Positions 11,485 to 22,329 of a stretch of 29,132 bases of DNA are shown here, in pieces. Every line of letters starts with the position of its first letter. Within the stretch, counting starts at the first letter, position 1. A program made the translations under genes and the position numbers. The DNA is taken from contig CAJVPP010000599.1 of NCBI GenBank assembly GCA_910592005.1, positions 1 through 29,132 on the forward strand, given 5' to 3'. This DNA comes from Funneliformis mosseae. Taxonomy: Eukaryota; Glomeromycota; Glomeromycetes; Glomerales; Glomeraceae. The notes below the pieces were generated by a model, which saw only the letters and a program-made list of their open reading frames with translations, did no database searches and was not told the DNA's origin.

Positions 11485-14282
11485 ATGTCAAAACGAAATA
11501 TGTATATCGAATTAGAAAGAATTCCCACCTTAAAGCAAATTTATGAGAAAGGGAATATTTCATCGCGTAACATAAAAAGGGCTGCATCATGTAAAGAAGT
11601 GCTATATCGGAATTATTTTATTTACAAGTGGCATACTAAAGTTTTATTATACTGTTAATACTTGAAGTATCCCCTTACAATGAATATAACGAAATATTCA
11701 ATGAAAAGATATCTCTAATGTGAGTTTCTTTTGCATATTATTACTAAGAATTTTACTTTATCTAATGTTGTTATATGTATTTATATTCTTGAAGCCAAGC
11801 AGATATCACAAAATTGAAAATTGATGCTATAGGTATATTAGACTCAACATTTGAACAATGAATGATATAAATCATGACAGTTTTTCGTTATCATATTTAA
11901 ATATTGAGTCTTTATTTTACGTTATTTTTAAGTCAACGCTGCAAATGAATCACTCTTGGGGGGCGGAGGAGGTAAATTATTTTCTGATTTTTTTAATGAA
12001 AATAATTTAAAATCTTTTTAATTTTTAATGATGATTTGGTATTTAGTTGATGGTGCAATTCACAGGTAAATTTAAGATTTTGAGCATTTAATACATACAT
12101 TCAATATATATGATTCATTTTATTTGTAATTTTAGAGCTGCGGGACCTGAACTGAGAAGAGCGTGTTGGAATCTTGATGGTTGCGATACTGGAGTAAGTG
12201 ACCACAATTGATTATTTAATTTTGTTTATTTTTTTTTTTTTTTAAAAAAAAAAACAAATATATTTATCGGCCTTTAATTAAACGTTCAGGATGCCAAGAT
12301 CACTAAAGGTAAAAAAGATTGCTTATTCAATTACGTAATTTTAATGATTTTAAATTAGTTTATATATAAATTGTTTATATTTTAGGTTATGACTTGCCAG
12401 CTAAGTGTAAGTCTTAAGATTGTTTTTAAATATGATTTTTATCGAACATTGCATTTACAAATTTTATTTATTTAGATATCATTCACACTGTCGGTCCCAT
12501 AGGGGAAAAACCCGATCTTCTTCAAAGTGCTTATATTCGGTCCTTGGAAGTCATGACTGAAAATAATTTAAAGAGCATAGTGGGTATAAATAATATAAAA
12601 TTCCAAACAAAATATACGTATAATTTTTTTTAAAAAAAATATTTTATTAATAATCATTTGATAATATAAATTTAGGCATTTTCAAATATTAGTACGGGTA
12701 AGTTTCATCATTTTTTTTTTATTTTATATTTTATTTTTTTTTAATTAAAAAAAAAGAATAATTTTTAACGATTCTATGATTCACCTTGGTATTTTATTTA
12801 ATAAAAAGGTGTCTACGGATATCCACGTTCGAGTGCTGCACATGTTGCTTTATCGACCATAAGAAAATGGTTGGAAGGACATCAAAACTTGGATAAGGTT
12901 TCATTTCATCTCTTATGCTTACGAAATTCTTTATTACAATATGATACTTATTCCTATATTTACACTATTTAAAACAGATTGATAGGATTATATTTTGCGT
13001 ATTTGAAATCGAAAATAAGGATGTTTATGAGGTTTTATTGCAGTTGTATTTTCCACCTCCAGGAACTAAGCCTGGTATTGGAGAAAAGTCGGAGGTAGAA
13101 TCAGGACAAAAGAAATTAAAATTAAAGGATGAAAACGAATCTGAAAATGAGAAAGTAAATGAAATTGAGAAAGAAAAGGAAAAGGCAAAAGAAAAAAAGG
13201 AAGTAAATAAAGAAAAGGATAGTGAAAAAGACTTTAAACGGGAAGAAGTAACTACAGGTGTCGCGATAACGGGTGCTGCTACTAAAGGTGGGGAGACTAC
13301 CTCAGCTGATGATATAAAAGATGTAAATGAGAAAAGTAATGAAAACGAAAAAGAAAATAAGGAAGAAGAGGAGGGGGGAAAAGAAATAAATGAACGGGAA
13401 GAAGCAACTACAGATGTCGCGACGACGGATGCTGCTACCTCAGCTGACGTTGACATGAAAGATGTAAATGAGAAAAGAAAAGAAAACGAAAACGAAGATA
13501 AGGAAGAAAAGGAGGGGGAAAAAGAAATAAATGAACGGGAAGAAGCAACTACAAATGTCGCGACGACGGATGTTGCTACCTCAGCTGATGTTGACATGAA
13601 AGATGTAAATGAGAAAAGAAAAGAAAACGAAAAAGAAAATAAGGAAGGAAAGGAGGGGGAAAAAAAAATAATTGAACAGGAAGAAGCAACTACAGATGTC
13701 GCGACGACGGATGTTGCTACTAAGGATGGCCCGACTACCTCAACTGATATTGATATGGAAGATGTAAATGAGATAATAAAAGAAAAAGAAAATAAGGAAG
13801 AAAAGGATTGTGAAAAAGAACTTGTTAACCAGGAAAAAACAACAGTTGCTATGGATGATGATATTATTATGGAAGATGTGCCCACCGGACAGGAAAGTGA
13901 CAAAGATCAACCTGAACAAACAATGCAACAGGAAGAAAAAAATAAAGAAATGATGGCAGAGCAACAAGAAACGCAAAAAACTGATTCTGCAGAGCAACAA
14001 GAAATACAAAAAACCGATTCTGAAATGAAGACAGGGCAACAAACATTACAAGCATCCGACTCTAAAATGAAACCAGAGCAACTAGAAAACATGGAGACTA
14101 GTTCGGCAACATCTCCCCGAGACGAAAAACAAGAGATTGCATTAGATGACGAGCATAATCAGGCTCCAAAAGATGGAGATACAGTTTCGTCGGCATCATG
14201 TAAAACTTCTGAAAAAACAAACGAGGAGGATAAACATGCAATTAAAGAAAATCAAGATTTGGCTCATACTTCATCATTGTAA
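11485..14282 (+). CDS. MACROD-type macrodomain protein with long acidic Glu/Lys repeat tail (12 exons, 623 aa)
   Basis: Predicted ADP-ribose binding protein, probably removing mono-ADP-ribose from proteins or deacetylating O-acetyl-ADP-ribose. Exons: 11485-11590, 11668-11719, 11795-11832, 11933-11971, 12047-12065, 12136-12193, 12290-12308, 12386-12406, 12476-12579, 12676-12697, 12809-12897, 12978-14282. The macrodomain (about residues 50-215) has QADITKLKIDAIVNAANES, the GGGGVDGAIHRAAGPEL loop, GYDLPAKYIIHTVGP and the second loop SNISTGVYGYP, all typical of MACROD1/2. The remaining ~400 residues are Lys/Glu/Asp-rich and unordered, with about four copies of a 47-52 residue repeat, then short Gln-rich repeats. 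Human MACROD2 also has a long acidic tail. Several exons are very short (19, 19, 21, 22 nt). ATG 11485 gives a good N-terminus (LERIPTLKQIYEKG); ATG 11407 is an alternative. Confidence 0.93.
13233..13820 (+). repeat. coding minisatellite, about 4 units of 141-156 bp
   Basis: Units start at 13233, 13389, 13530 and 13671; the middle two are exactly 141 bp. Each reads like REEATTDVATTDVAT..., then DVDMKDVNEK and an E/K-rich spacer. A partial fifth unit follows from about 13827. Unit length stays divisible by three, so copy-number changes keep the reading frame. Confidence 0.85.
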
Positions 14283-14593
14283 TTTTAAGTAAAAATTACC
14301 TTTCTTTCCGTTATTAATTTGCTGGTGTTAGTTACTATTGTCGTTTGTTTTCTAATATAAAATTCCCAAATTTCTTTCAAAGGTAAAATAAGTACCCGCT
14401 AATTCCAAGTACGCTTTGCAAATGATATTTTTGGAGGAATCTTTATTTTAATACTATCAATTTAATATTCTTTAATTTGAAGTATTTATGGTTGAGTATA
14501 TTTATTAAAATCATAAATAAACCAATTTTATCCGACACAACAAAATTTTTATTATATGTTACAATCGTAATCAAGTACAACAAATGAAAGAAT
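14283..14593. other. convergent intergenic spacer
   Basis: 311 bp between the ends of the macrodomain gene (+) and the Bir1 gene (-). AT-rich, presumed to hold both 3' untranslated regions and polyadenylation signals (several AATAAA-like words). No further gene seen. Confidence 0.6.
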
Positions 14594-16764
14594 TTATATT
14601 ATAGGAATTGATAAAATTGCTTCTTTAGCTTTTTTCTTTAATTCTATTAAAGTTTCTATTTTTTGATTTGTTTTCTCAACCAGTCTCATATGTTGGGTTT
14701 CTGTTAAACTTCTTAAATAATCTTCAACTGTAAATGCTGCCCTTCCATTCTGCTCTTTAGGTGTAATGAATGTTGAAGGTTTAATCTTATTGCAAATAGT
14801 ACGTGTTGGCTCGGTAGATTCAGGAGTATGTTTAGCGAGAGGGATATGCGACATAGGCTGAATAATTCGTGATTCTATCAATCCTTCAGAAGCTGTAAGA
14901 TTGGAACACATATTGGACGTGTGTGGACTGATAATCTTTTCATTACTTTCCTTATTCAGATCAATATCACTCATTTTTGTTTGAATTATATCAAAATCAT
15001 CAGCGTTATCAGAGATACTTTCTAGGATCTTTAATTCATGTATTTTTAATTCAGCTGATAATCTCTGGATTTCCAGACTTGTTACATTATCATCTGAATT
15101 TGAAAGGTCGTTTTCTCTATTGTCTTCTTGGACATAAGAACTTATACTATTCACATTAAGTTCATTAAATGAACCAATTGATCTTTTGACTGGTGGTTCC
15201 GTCAGTTTGCTTTCACGGATAGATTTTTCTTCACCTCCAACATTCGTTGAACCTCTGATCAAGTATTCCAATGATTTCTTTTTAATGAGATTGACTGATC
15301 TTTTAACTTCAGAACTTTCAATTATGAGCTCATTAGATGTAACCTTTTCTACATTTAAATTATCATCATCTATACTCAGAAATTCGTTATTAAATTTTTC
15401 AGTAACAGATATATTTTCTTCTTCATTTTTTCGATCAAATTCTGATTCTTCTAAGTTTATAACTTCGCATTCGATTGGTAATATTTCTCTCGACTCGTCA
15501 TCTTTGACATCATCACTAGTCAAATCAATAATTTCTATATCATTGGATGGTTCTTTGCTGTTACCTTTGACGATTTCATCTTCAAATTTGGGATCGTTCT
15601 GTAATATATCTAAACTTTCTTCCTGAAACAAATAAATAAAATCAGAATAAATGGACAAAATAATAATAATAAAGTTTATATATATACATTTGAATACCTT
15701 ATCTTCCTCTATTATTATAGCATTATCTAATCGTTCGCCAATTTCTTTTTCAATTGTTATAATATCATCAACTTGTTCAACAACTTCATTTACCTGATCT
15801 GTTGGTTCATCCAATTCCTCCTCTTTAACTATTTTAATAGCATTATCTATATTTCTTCGAGAGCTATCATTGATAGAAGGAGGTGCCGCTACCTTTTCTT
15901 TTTTTAATTTTGAAGCTGGTTTAGCAAAAAATGGGCAGGAAGGAAGCCTTTTATGATGTTCTTTACTTTTGATTTATTAAGTAAATATTTTGAATTACTA
16001 TTTATATATTTGTATAATTTTCATCCAAAAACGCAAAAAAAAAAAGTAAAAATAAAACAAATTCTTACGAAATCTTACATAGGATCGTCCTTAGGTAACC
16101 ACCCTTCTAGCCCAACTTCGCAATACATACAAGTTACGAAATCTATCGATTCAAAAGTTGGAGCATGATAAAATCCCGCCTTGGCCATCTGAGTTTTAGA
16201 AAAAATCGCGTTAGGTATAGAAAATCTAAATTTTCGTTAGGATTCTTTTTTTAATTTCTTAAACGATACCTTTTTACTAGTTCCAACCCAACCTTTTTTT
16301 TTATCATGAGGCCACCAATTGCCAAAGGTTTTTAATCTAGCTTCTTCCATTTTCTTTGAAGTGGGCAACTGTTCCTTATTATCCCAATTAAAAGATGATT
16401 CATCATCAGGGAATGTTCTTTTAATACATCGACAAATAACCCAAGCACAATCTGGAGAATGATTAACATGTTCTTCCAATGGATCATCGGTTGGATCCCA
16501 ATTTTCCATCGATTTATGACATAAGAAACAAATTACATTATCTGGAGATTCTGGATACGGTTTAAAATAAAACCCTGCTTTTGCTAGCTATTAATTAAAA
16601 AATGATATTTAATGAACAAAAAGAAAGATTTCATAATAAATTTGAATTTTAGTCATATTTACGATTTCCGGAGTTGCTTTATATCCATCAGAAGCTTTAT
16701 ATGGCCATTTTTTCTTTTTTGAGCTAAAAGATTTTAAACGGTTTTCGTATAAATACATACTCAT
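14594..16764 (-). CDS. survivin/Bir1-type protein with two BIR domains (5 exons, 608 aa)
   Basis: Likely chromosomal passenger complex subunit (fungal Bir1/Cut17, animal survivin), acting with INCENP, borealin and Aurora kinase in chromosome segregation. Exons on the minus strand: 16764-16663, 16587-16270, 16188-16079, 15965-15698, 15622-14594. BIR1 runs from RLKSFSSKKKKWP to DCAW, with zinc ligands C54, C57, H74 and C81 (CFLC, WDPTDDPLEEHVNH). BIR2 runs from RLKTFGNWWP to SCPFF, with C160, C163, H180 and C187. A long acidic, Ser/Asp/Glu-rich middle (about 200-550) follows, as in yeast Bir1, with SUMO-interaction-like IEIIDLTSDD and EVINLEESE. It ends in a conserved helix beginning FTVEDYLRSLTETQHMRLV, the segment expected to bind the complex core. 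ATG 16764 is used; ATG 16758 is two codons downstream in frame. Confidence 0.93.
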
Positions 16765-17019
16765 GTTGATAGTTTATTAGGAGTAAAAAGCGTGTAAAAA
16801 TTATTTATTTTCTTTGGGAAAAAAGATATCCTCAAAATATTTAGATAATTATTGTAAAAAAAAAAAAAAAAATAAAATAAAAAAAAATCATAATATAAAA
16901 TTATTGATTTATCATCTGCTTAAGACGCGGAGCGGATTATGTAGATCTTTAATCGCGTTCGCAAATTCACGTGATTGATTACTTCAAATACAAGATATAT
17001 TTACATAATTTGTTTAAGT

Positions 17020-18362
17020 TTAATTTACAGTGATACCCGAACTTAACACCACCAAAAAAACTGATTTAACGGTATCAACAAGTAATTTTGATTTTGTATT
17101 AATTTTTGACGCTTGCTGATCCTGTCCAATGTTTTTTTCCGTATCTGTCAACAAACCGTCATCATTACTATCAAGTTGCTGCAAATTTTCATCCAATTCA
17201 TCCTCATTTACGTTTGTTACATAAAAATTCACAGTAAACTCAACGTTAACCTCAAAATTGTTTGGATTAGCTATGGTCAAACATTGAATATCATCTTGAA
17301 CAAGTTTATTAGTCCTTGAGCAAGACCTTACAGGTTCAAGACAATGCATTAAAGGTTCAACATAAATCTGATCAATCTGAGAATTACTGGCAAGATTTTC
17401 CATTTGTGATTTTGACAGAACATAGGATAGAATTCCACCGGAAGGTAATTTATTTATAATTGGAATTGACATTCTTGAAGCATTTCCAAAAATTGTACGT
17501 GTCCTTACTTTTGAACTATCAATTACTGCAATATCATATGCTAAGTAAGAAGAAAATGTATAATTATATAAGATACGATAACTAACAAAAAAAAAAAACA
17601 ACAAAGGATTTGCTTGCTTACACATATGATTCGTTCGTTCTTCACTACACATATATATAGTCCACCCAGCGGGAATAGAAGAAGAACCAACGTACAGATA
17701 AGACTAAATATTTTAAAGAATAAATTTTATTTTTATTTATATTAATTTTTTTTTTTTAATAAAAAAAAAAATAATATAGTAGAATTACCTTTGACATTTC
17801 TTCCAAATCCTCAGAAAATGAAACATGCGGAGTCCCATACCAAAGCTATTTAGAAAATGGTAAATGACATGACTTCATTCGTTTCATCCTTTTTAAATAA
17901 AAAATTTACCTGGAATGAAATCAATAATATCACACAATAAGCGAAACAGTAATCACATGCTCTATCGGATATAACCATTTTTTTAAAAAAAATAAATAAG
18001 TCAGTCTGGCCGTATATTGCCTGTAGAAAAGAAAAGAAAAGAAAAGAAAAGAAAGAAAAAAAGAAAGAAAGAACTTGTTCAGTTTCTGAATTAATACTTT
18101 TAAATACCTTAGATTTTTTTTTAATTAAACATTACTTTTAAAGAATTTCAATAAATTTCTCGAAAAAGGAACACCCGTGTGGTGGATTCGAAAAGGTTTC
18201 GAAATTCATGCAGTGACATATGTAACCAAAAGTATCTATAATTAATAAACTTACTGAATTCTTAATTGATACATGTATCATCAATATAAATAATAACACA
18301 ACAAAAAAAAAATTGTTATTAATAGGATTAAAAAATTTTTTTTTCTTTTCTGCCGGCGCCAT
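17020..18362 (-). CDS. unrecognised membrane-associated protein with one EF-hand-like loop (5 exons, 292 aa)
   Basis: I do not recognise the family. Exons on the minus strand: 18362-18255, 18020-17910, 17845-17789, 17703-17622, 17540-17020; all phases agree. The N-terminus MAPAEKKKK is followed by a hydrophobic segment (NNFFFVVLLFILMIHV, about 17-32), and a second one lies near 62-72 (FAYCVILLISF). The middle part has Cys-containing, beta-rich sequence (WTIYMCSEERTN, MHCLEPVRSCS, NFEVNVEFTVNFYVTN). Residues 243-254, DSNDDGLLTDTE, fit the 12-residue EF-hand loop exactly (D1, N3, D5, G6, T9, E12), flanked by Glu-rich and Lys/Gln-rich stretches. The last ~20 residues are hydrophobic, so a tail anchor or GPI-type signal is possible. 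A shorter form could start at ATG 17978. Exon 1 is supported by phase and splice sites only. Confidence 0.68.
18025..18072. repeat. (AAAAG)n / (AAAG)n microsatellite
   Basis: About 48 bp of GAAAA then GAAA units on the plus strand. On the minus strand it is a pyrimidine tract ending TTTTCTACAG, which is the proposed 3' splice site (18021-18023) of intron 1 of the EF-hand-like gene. Confidence 0.9.
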
Positions 18363-18991
18363 TTGGCGTCATAAATAATCTAATTAAATAATTTGTCATA
18401 AATGAAAAAGATTTCAAGGAGGTTTAAAAACTTCTAAAACTTCTCTCTCCGAAAGCGATTAATTATTTAAAGAATAATACGTATGATTAGATTAGAATAT
18501 ATCTAGGGAAATTTCATAAAGTTTCAATCGAGAAGTTCAGAATAAAATAAAATTATTGATTATTATAGTTGAAGTTTTGAGAAATCTCCCAAGATGTTTG
18601 TAATTATCGGTTGATTTTGTTGAAAAAATTAATGTACAGTATCTATCTAGTTATAAAAGAAACATACTTTATTTCGGCAAATATTCACCACATTTTATGA
18701 TATATTATTTATTTAATTATTTATATTTAAATATGCTATTAAGCAATAGCATTTCTTTATATAATTCTATTTTAAATAACATAATAAAATTTAATCAATT
18801 ATTATTTTTTTGTATAATGAAAATTTCCAAATTATTATAAAAATATTACGAACATTATTTTAATGTTTTATAATACGTAGAAATATTACAAGGATTGATC
18901 TGCAATAAAATTATATGATGTTCAGTTTAACTTTGAAGTCTTAATAATTTAAATTTTTTTTTTTTAAAATAAAAAAGTATATAAAAAAAGA

Positions 18992-19022
<31 letters not shown>

Positions 19023-19785
19023 TATTTAAATTTTGATACTAAGTAGATTTTATATTTTATTAATACTAAAAGTTTAATCAATTAAATAACTTTATATAAT
19101 ATTTAAATTTAAATATTTATAATTTATATAAACTATAAATGGTTTAAATTAACCTATTATATTTAAATTATATTTTATATACATTTTATATTATTACTTA
19201 TTTACTAGTTATTATTACCTATTAATTAGTATATTATTATTTACTTCTTCTTATATTTTTTATGTTAATAATCTTTAACTCAATTTAACTATCTTCTTAT
19301 AACAATAGTCTTTTAGTTATATTATAATATTCATTAAATAATGATTGCATTATTTTATAATTATTAACAATCAAAATTATGATAATAAACTTAATTTACA
19401 AAGTTTTATCAAAAAAAATTCAAAATTTTGCTAATAAAATATGATTTTTTATTAATAAATAAAAGAATCTCAAATGTATTCTAATAAGTCAAGTTGAATA
19501 AAAACCTTAATTCTTAAAGTATTTTTTATTAAATTATATTATGAAATAAATAAAATATAAATTTATATAAATTATTTTTCAAGGTTTATATATCTTAAAA
19601 ATCATATTTATAAAAATTTTTAAGCATACTATTAAACATATTTTAAGTATAATTTATAAAGTTTTTTAAGAATATAAACTAATTCAAATATTTTTTTATA
19701 TTAGCACTTATATATATACTTTAGCATAAATTGATAAATTATTAATTAAATTATATTTTAACAAACGAATTGTATTTTAATAGAC
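18363..19785. other. AT-rich intergenic, start of the gene-poor half
   Basis: No gene seen on either strand; open frames are very short. Contains a (TA)n microsatellite (about 18992-19019), a T/A homopolymer pair near 18955-18976, and long A/T-only stretches. Base composition shifts clearly to A+T after about 18.5 kb. Confidence 0.7.
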
Positions 19786-19975
19786 ACTAAGAAATGGAAA
19801 CTATTGTAAGTCCAGAGCGAAATATTCATACTACTATATTTATCAAATTTTACTAACTATTTTTTATTAAGATTTGTGAGTTTTAGATTAGAAATATAAA
19901 TAAAATTAAATGTAATAATAATTGAATATACATATAACAACTATATCTATCAAATTTTACTAACTATTTTTTGTT
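19786..19975. repeat. partial copy of the 21.3-kb repeat plus a 35-bp direct repeat
   Basis: 19786-19818 begins like the repeats at 21302 and 21505 (gaaatggaaactattgtaa) but diverges after about 30 bp. Two copies of a 35-base sequence containing tatcaaattttactaac lie at about 19834-19868 and 19941-19975, about 72 bp apart. The second abuts the helicase homology. Confidence 0.6.
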
Positions 19976-20994
19976 CCTTTTCTGAACATAAAAATGAACC
20001 ATTTGGCAAAAGGTCAGTTATTTTATACAGTGACTTTAGCCAGCTTCCACCTATCCTTGATTATCCTATATATTCTGAGACTAAGAAAGATGCATTATCT
20101 AATAGTGATCTTGTGATATATAGACAGTTTAAAGAGGTATATAAGCTTGATATTATTCAGCGTCAATCAGGAAACTCTAAAGAACAACAAGACTTTAGAG
20201 ACATTCTCTTAAGACTGCATAACAAAGAATCCACTATAGATGATTGAAAAATTCTTACCACACAAACTGAAGATAAGCTCAGTATAATGAAATGTAATAA
20301 ATTCTCTGATGCCTTGTTTATTCTAACAAAGTGGATTGAAGTCAATGCAGTAAATATAGATTAACTTTGATCTCTAAATGTTCTTGTTGCTAAAATTCAA
20401 GCAGTACATACAGGTGGAAATGAGGCTAAAAAAGCCAATTCTGATACAGCATATAGTCTCGAAGTGTATATACTGTTAGCAAGAGATGCAAAAGTCATAT
20501 TAACAGTAAACCTGCAGACCAAAACTGGGCTAGTCAATGGTTTCATGAGAACTATCCAGAACATAATATTCAAAGAAGATCAAGAACTGCCTTCTCTTCC
20601 TATAGCAGTCCTGATCTCTTTTAACAATTACAACGGTCTTACCATTGTTAGCTTAGAAGAGAAAAGGGTTGTACCAATTGCACTAATTTGATATACCTGG
20701 ATTGATAAATTTAGAAATACTTGTTCATACTTGCAAATTCCTGTTTATCTTACATGGGTAATTACGGTATATAAAAATTAGAGTCTTATGTTAAAAAAGG
20801 CCATAGTAGATCTCAATGATAAAGAGTTTACTGCAGGTCTTACTTTTGTAGCTGCATCTCAAATACGTACCCTTGAAGATCTTTTCTTCAAACCATTCAA
20901 TTTTAAGAGACTTCAGCGCATTAAAAACTGCAAAAGGTTAAAAAAAAGGTTAGACAAAAAAAAATGTTTGATTTTCATAATACTAAGAAATTAA
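19976..20994 (+). pseudogene. decayed PIF1-type (SF1B) DNA helicase fragment, possibly from a mobile element
   Basis: One frame carries homology across the whole stretch with no frameshift but at least five internal stops: TGA 20245, TAA 20362, TGA 20368, TGA 20689, TAG 20779. Recognisable parts are EPFGKRSVILYSDFSQLPP (motif III, normally GDxxQLPP), VYKLDIIQRQSGN, AKIQAVHTGGNEAKKANSD, LLARDAKVILTVNL, LPIAVLISFNNYNG, and TVYKN*SLMLKKAIVDL where motif VI is normally HKSQG. The start of the gene, with Walker A, is absent. Homologous PIF1-like genes are, from memory, abundant in Rhizophagus. It is not functional as it stands. The 5' boundary coincides with a short direct repeat and the 3' side is followed by the 173-bp repeats. 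Confidence 0.88.
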
Positions 20995-21301
20995 GCCATA
21001 TACAATAAAATATAATAATACTATTCCAAAACTTAGATCTAAAGTTCTAACAAAAATATTGTGATTTTTTTTTTTAACAAAAAATAAAAAATTCAAAGTA
21101 AATCTTTATAATACGTAATATTATTCGTAATATATGTAATTTTATTTTTTATTCGTAACACTTTTACAAATTTATTTTTTTTTATCTTGTTTATGTTTAT
21201 GTTTTTTTTATTAGCACAAAATTTTCAATTAGACGTGATGCATGCAGAACATCTAGACATTACTATGTAATCTTAATTTTTATAAACTGTCTAATTTTAT
21301 T
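20995..21301. other. AT-rich spacer, nothing recognised
   Basis: About 300 bp of A/T-rich sequence between the helicase relic and the first full repeat copy; no open frame or motif worth calling. Confidence 0.6.
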
Positions 21302-21476
21302 AACTAGAAAATAGAAACTATTGTAAAGTCTGGAGTTTTTTTATTTCATATAAATATGCAAATACAAAATCAACCAATCAAAAATCACATGTGCGGATAA
21401 CCGGACTTCACCACATGACCTTATTTGTAACTACTTTATATAAAAGTATATAATCCTTCTTTATACTTTAGACTAA
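21302..21476. repeat. 173-bp-class repeat, copy A
   Basis: About 175 bp, beginning aactagaaaatagaaacta. It shares its whole length with copy B. The inner left end agtctggagt corresponds to a degraded right end actttagact, where copy B has actccagact. Contains CACATG where copy B has CACGTG. Non-coding; MITE- or LTR-fragment-like. Confidence 0.75.
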
Positions 21477-21504
21477 TAATTTATAATTAATGTTAGATTG
21501 ATAT

Positions 21505-21676
21505 AACTAGGAAATGGAAACTATTGTAAAGTCTGGAGTTTTTTTATTTTATATAAATATTCAGATACAAAATCAACCAATCAAAAATCACGTGTACAAA
21601 TAACTGGACTTCGCCACGTGACTATATTTGTGACTACTTTGTATAGAAGTATATAGTCTTTCATTACACTCCAGAC
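21505..21676. repeat. 173-bp-class repeat, copy B
   Basis: About 172 bp in the same orientation as copy A, 28 bp away. It is better preserved: agtctggagt near the left end and actccagact at the right form a 10-bp inverted pair, and two CACGTG palindromes lie inside. Many differences from copy A are C/T or G/A. Confidence 0.75.
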
Positions 21677-22329
21677 TAATTAACATCATCAAAATTAATT
21701 AGTAGTAAAATATACTTATATATCTATTTATATTTAAAAAAATTTTCTGTTATTATATTATACATATATAATATATATAATTTTTATATATATAATTTTA
21801 TAAATTAAAAAATATAAAAATATATAAAAGTTTAAATTTTATATATATAATAAATATATTTATTTAAAATAAATTTTAGAATCTTTAAAATTTAAAAAAA
21901 TTTTTAAATATATATAAATTATATTTAAAAATTCATAAATATAATTTTTTTAGAATATATAATTATTATTTATTTATAAACTTTTAAATAAAAATTATAT
22001 AAAATTATAATAAATATATTATTAAAAAAAAATAATAGTATTAATTATTTCATTTAATAATATTAATAGAATATTACTATATAATATAAATTATATTATA
22101 TAGTGATATTTTACTTATCTTAAATTATATAATCTAATTATTACTATATAGTTAACTCTCATTATAATTATACATTTAAAATATCTTATATTCAGTAATT
22201 ATAACAAAATGTGATTATAAACAAAAATTTTTTTTAATAGTAAAATATAAATAAAAAACTATAAAAAATATATAATATATCAATTTTATTAATTAATAGA
22301 CATATTATTTATTATGTAATTATATTAAG
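21677..22329. other. extremely AT-rich stretch, no feature
   Basis: Almost pure A/T with repeated words such as atatataat and tatttaaa. No open frame, RNA gene or clear repeat unit could be supported. Confidence 0.7.

Noticed and set aside
13025..13903. 292-codon open frame on the minus strand, Ser/Phe-rich
   Set aside because: It is antisense to the Glu/Lys repeat tail of the macrodomain protein; GAA/AAA codons read backwards give Ser/Phe. It has no domain and no independent evidence.
15186..15626. 146-codon plus-strand open frame
   Set aside because: Antisense shadow of the acidic Ser/Asp/Glu-rich middle of the Bir1 gene, which has zinc motifs and good splice structure on the other strand.
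18025..18072. Regular short repeats that could be taken for a CRISPR-like array
   Set aside because: Units are 4-5 bp with no spacers; a plain microsatellite in a eukaryotic genome.
18138..18254. Read-through of exon 1 of the EF-hand-like gene to a 74-aa protein
   Set aside because: A strong GTAAGT donor at 18254 joins in phase to the exon at 18020; the read-through part is unremarkable. A short isoform cannot be fully excluded.
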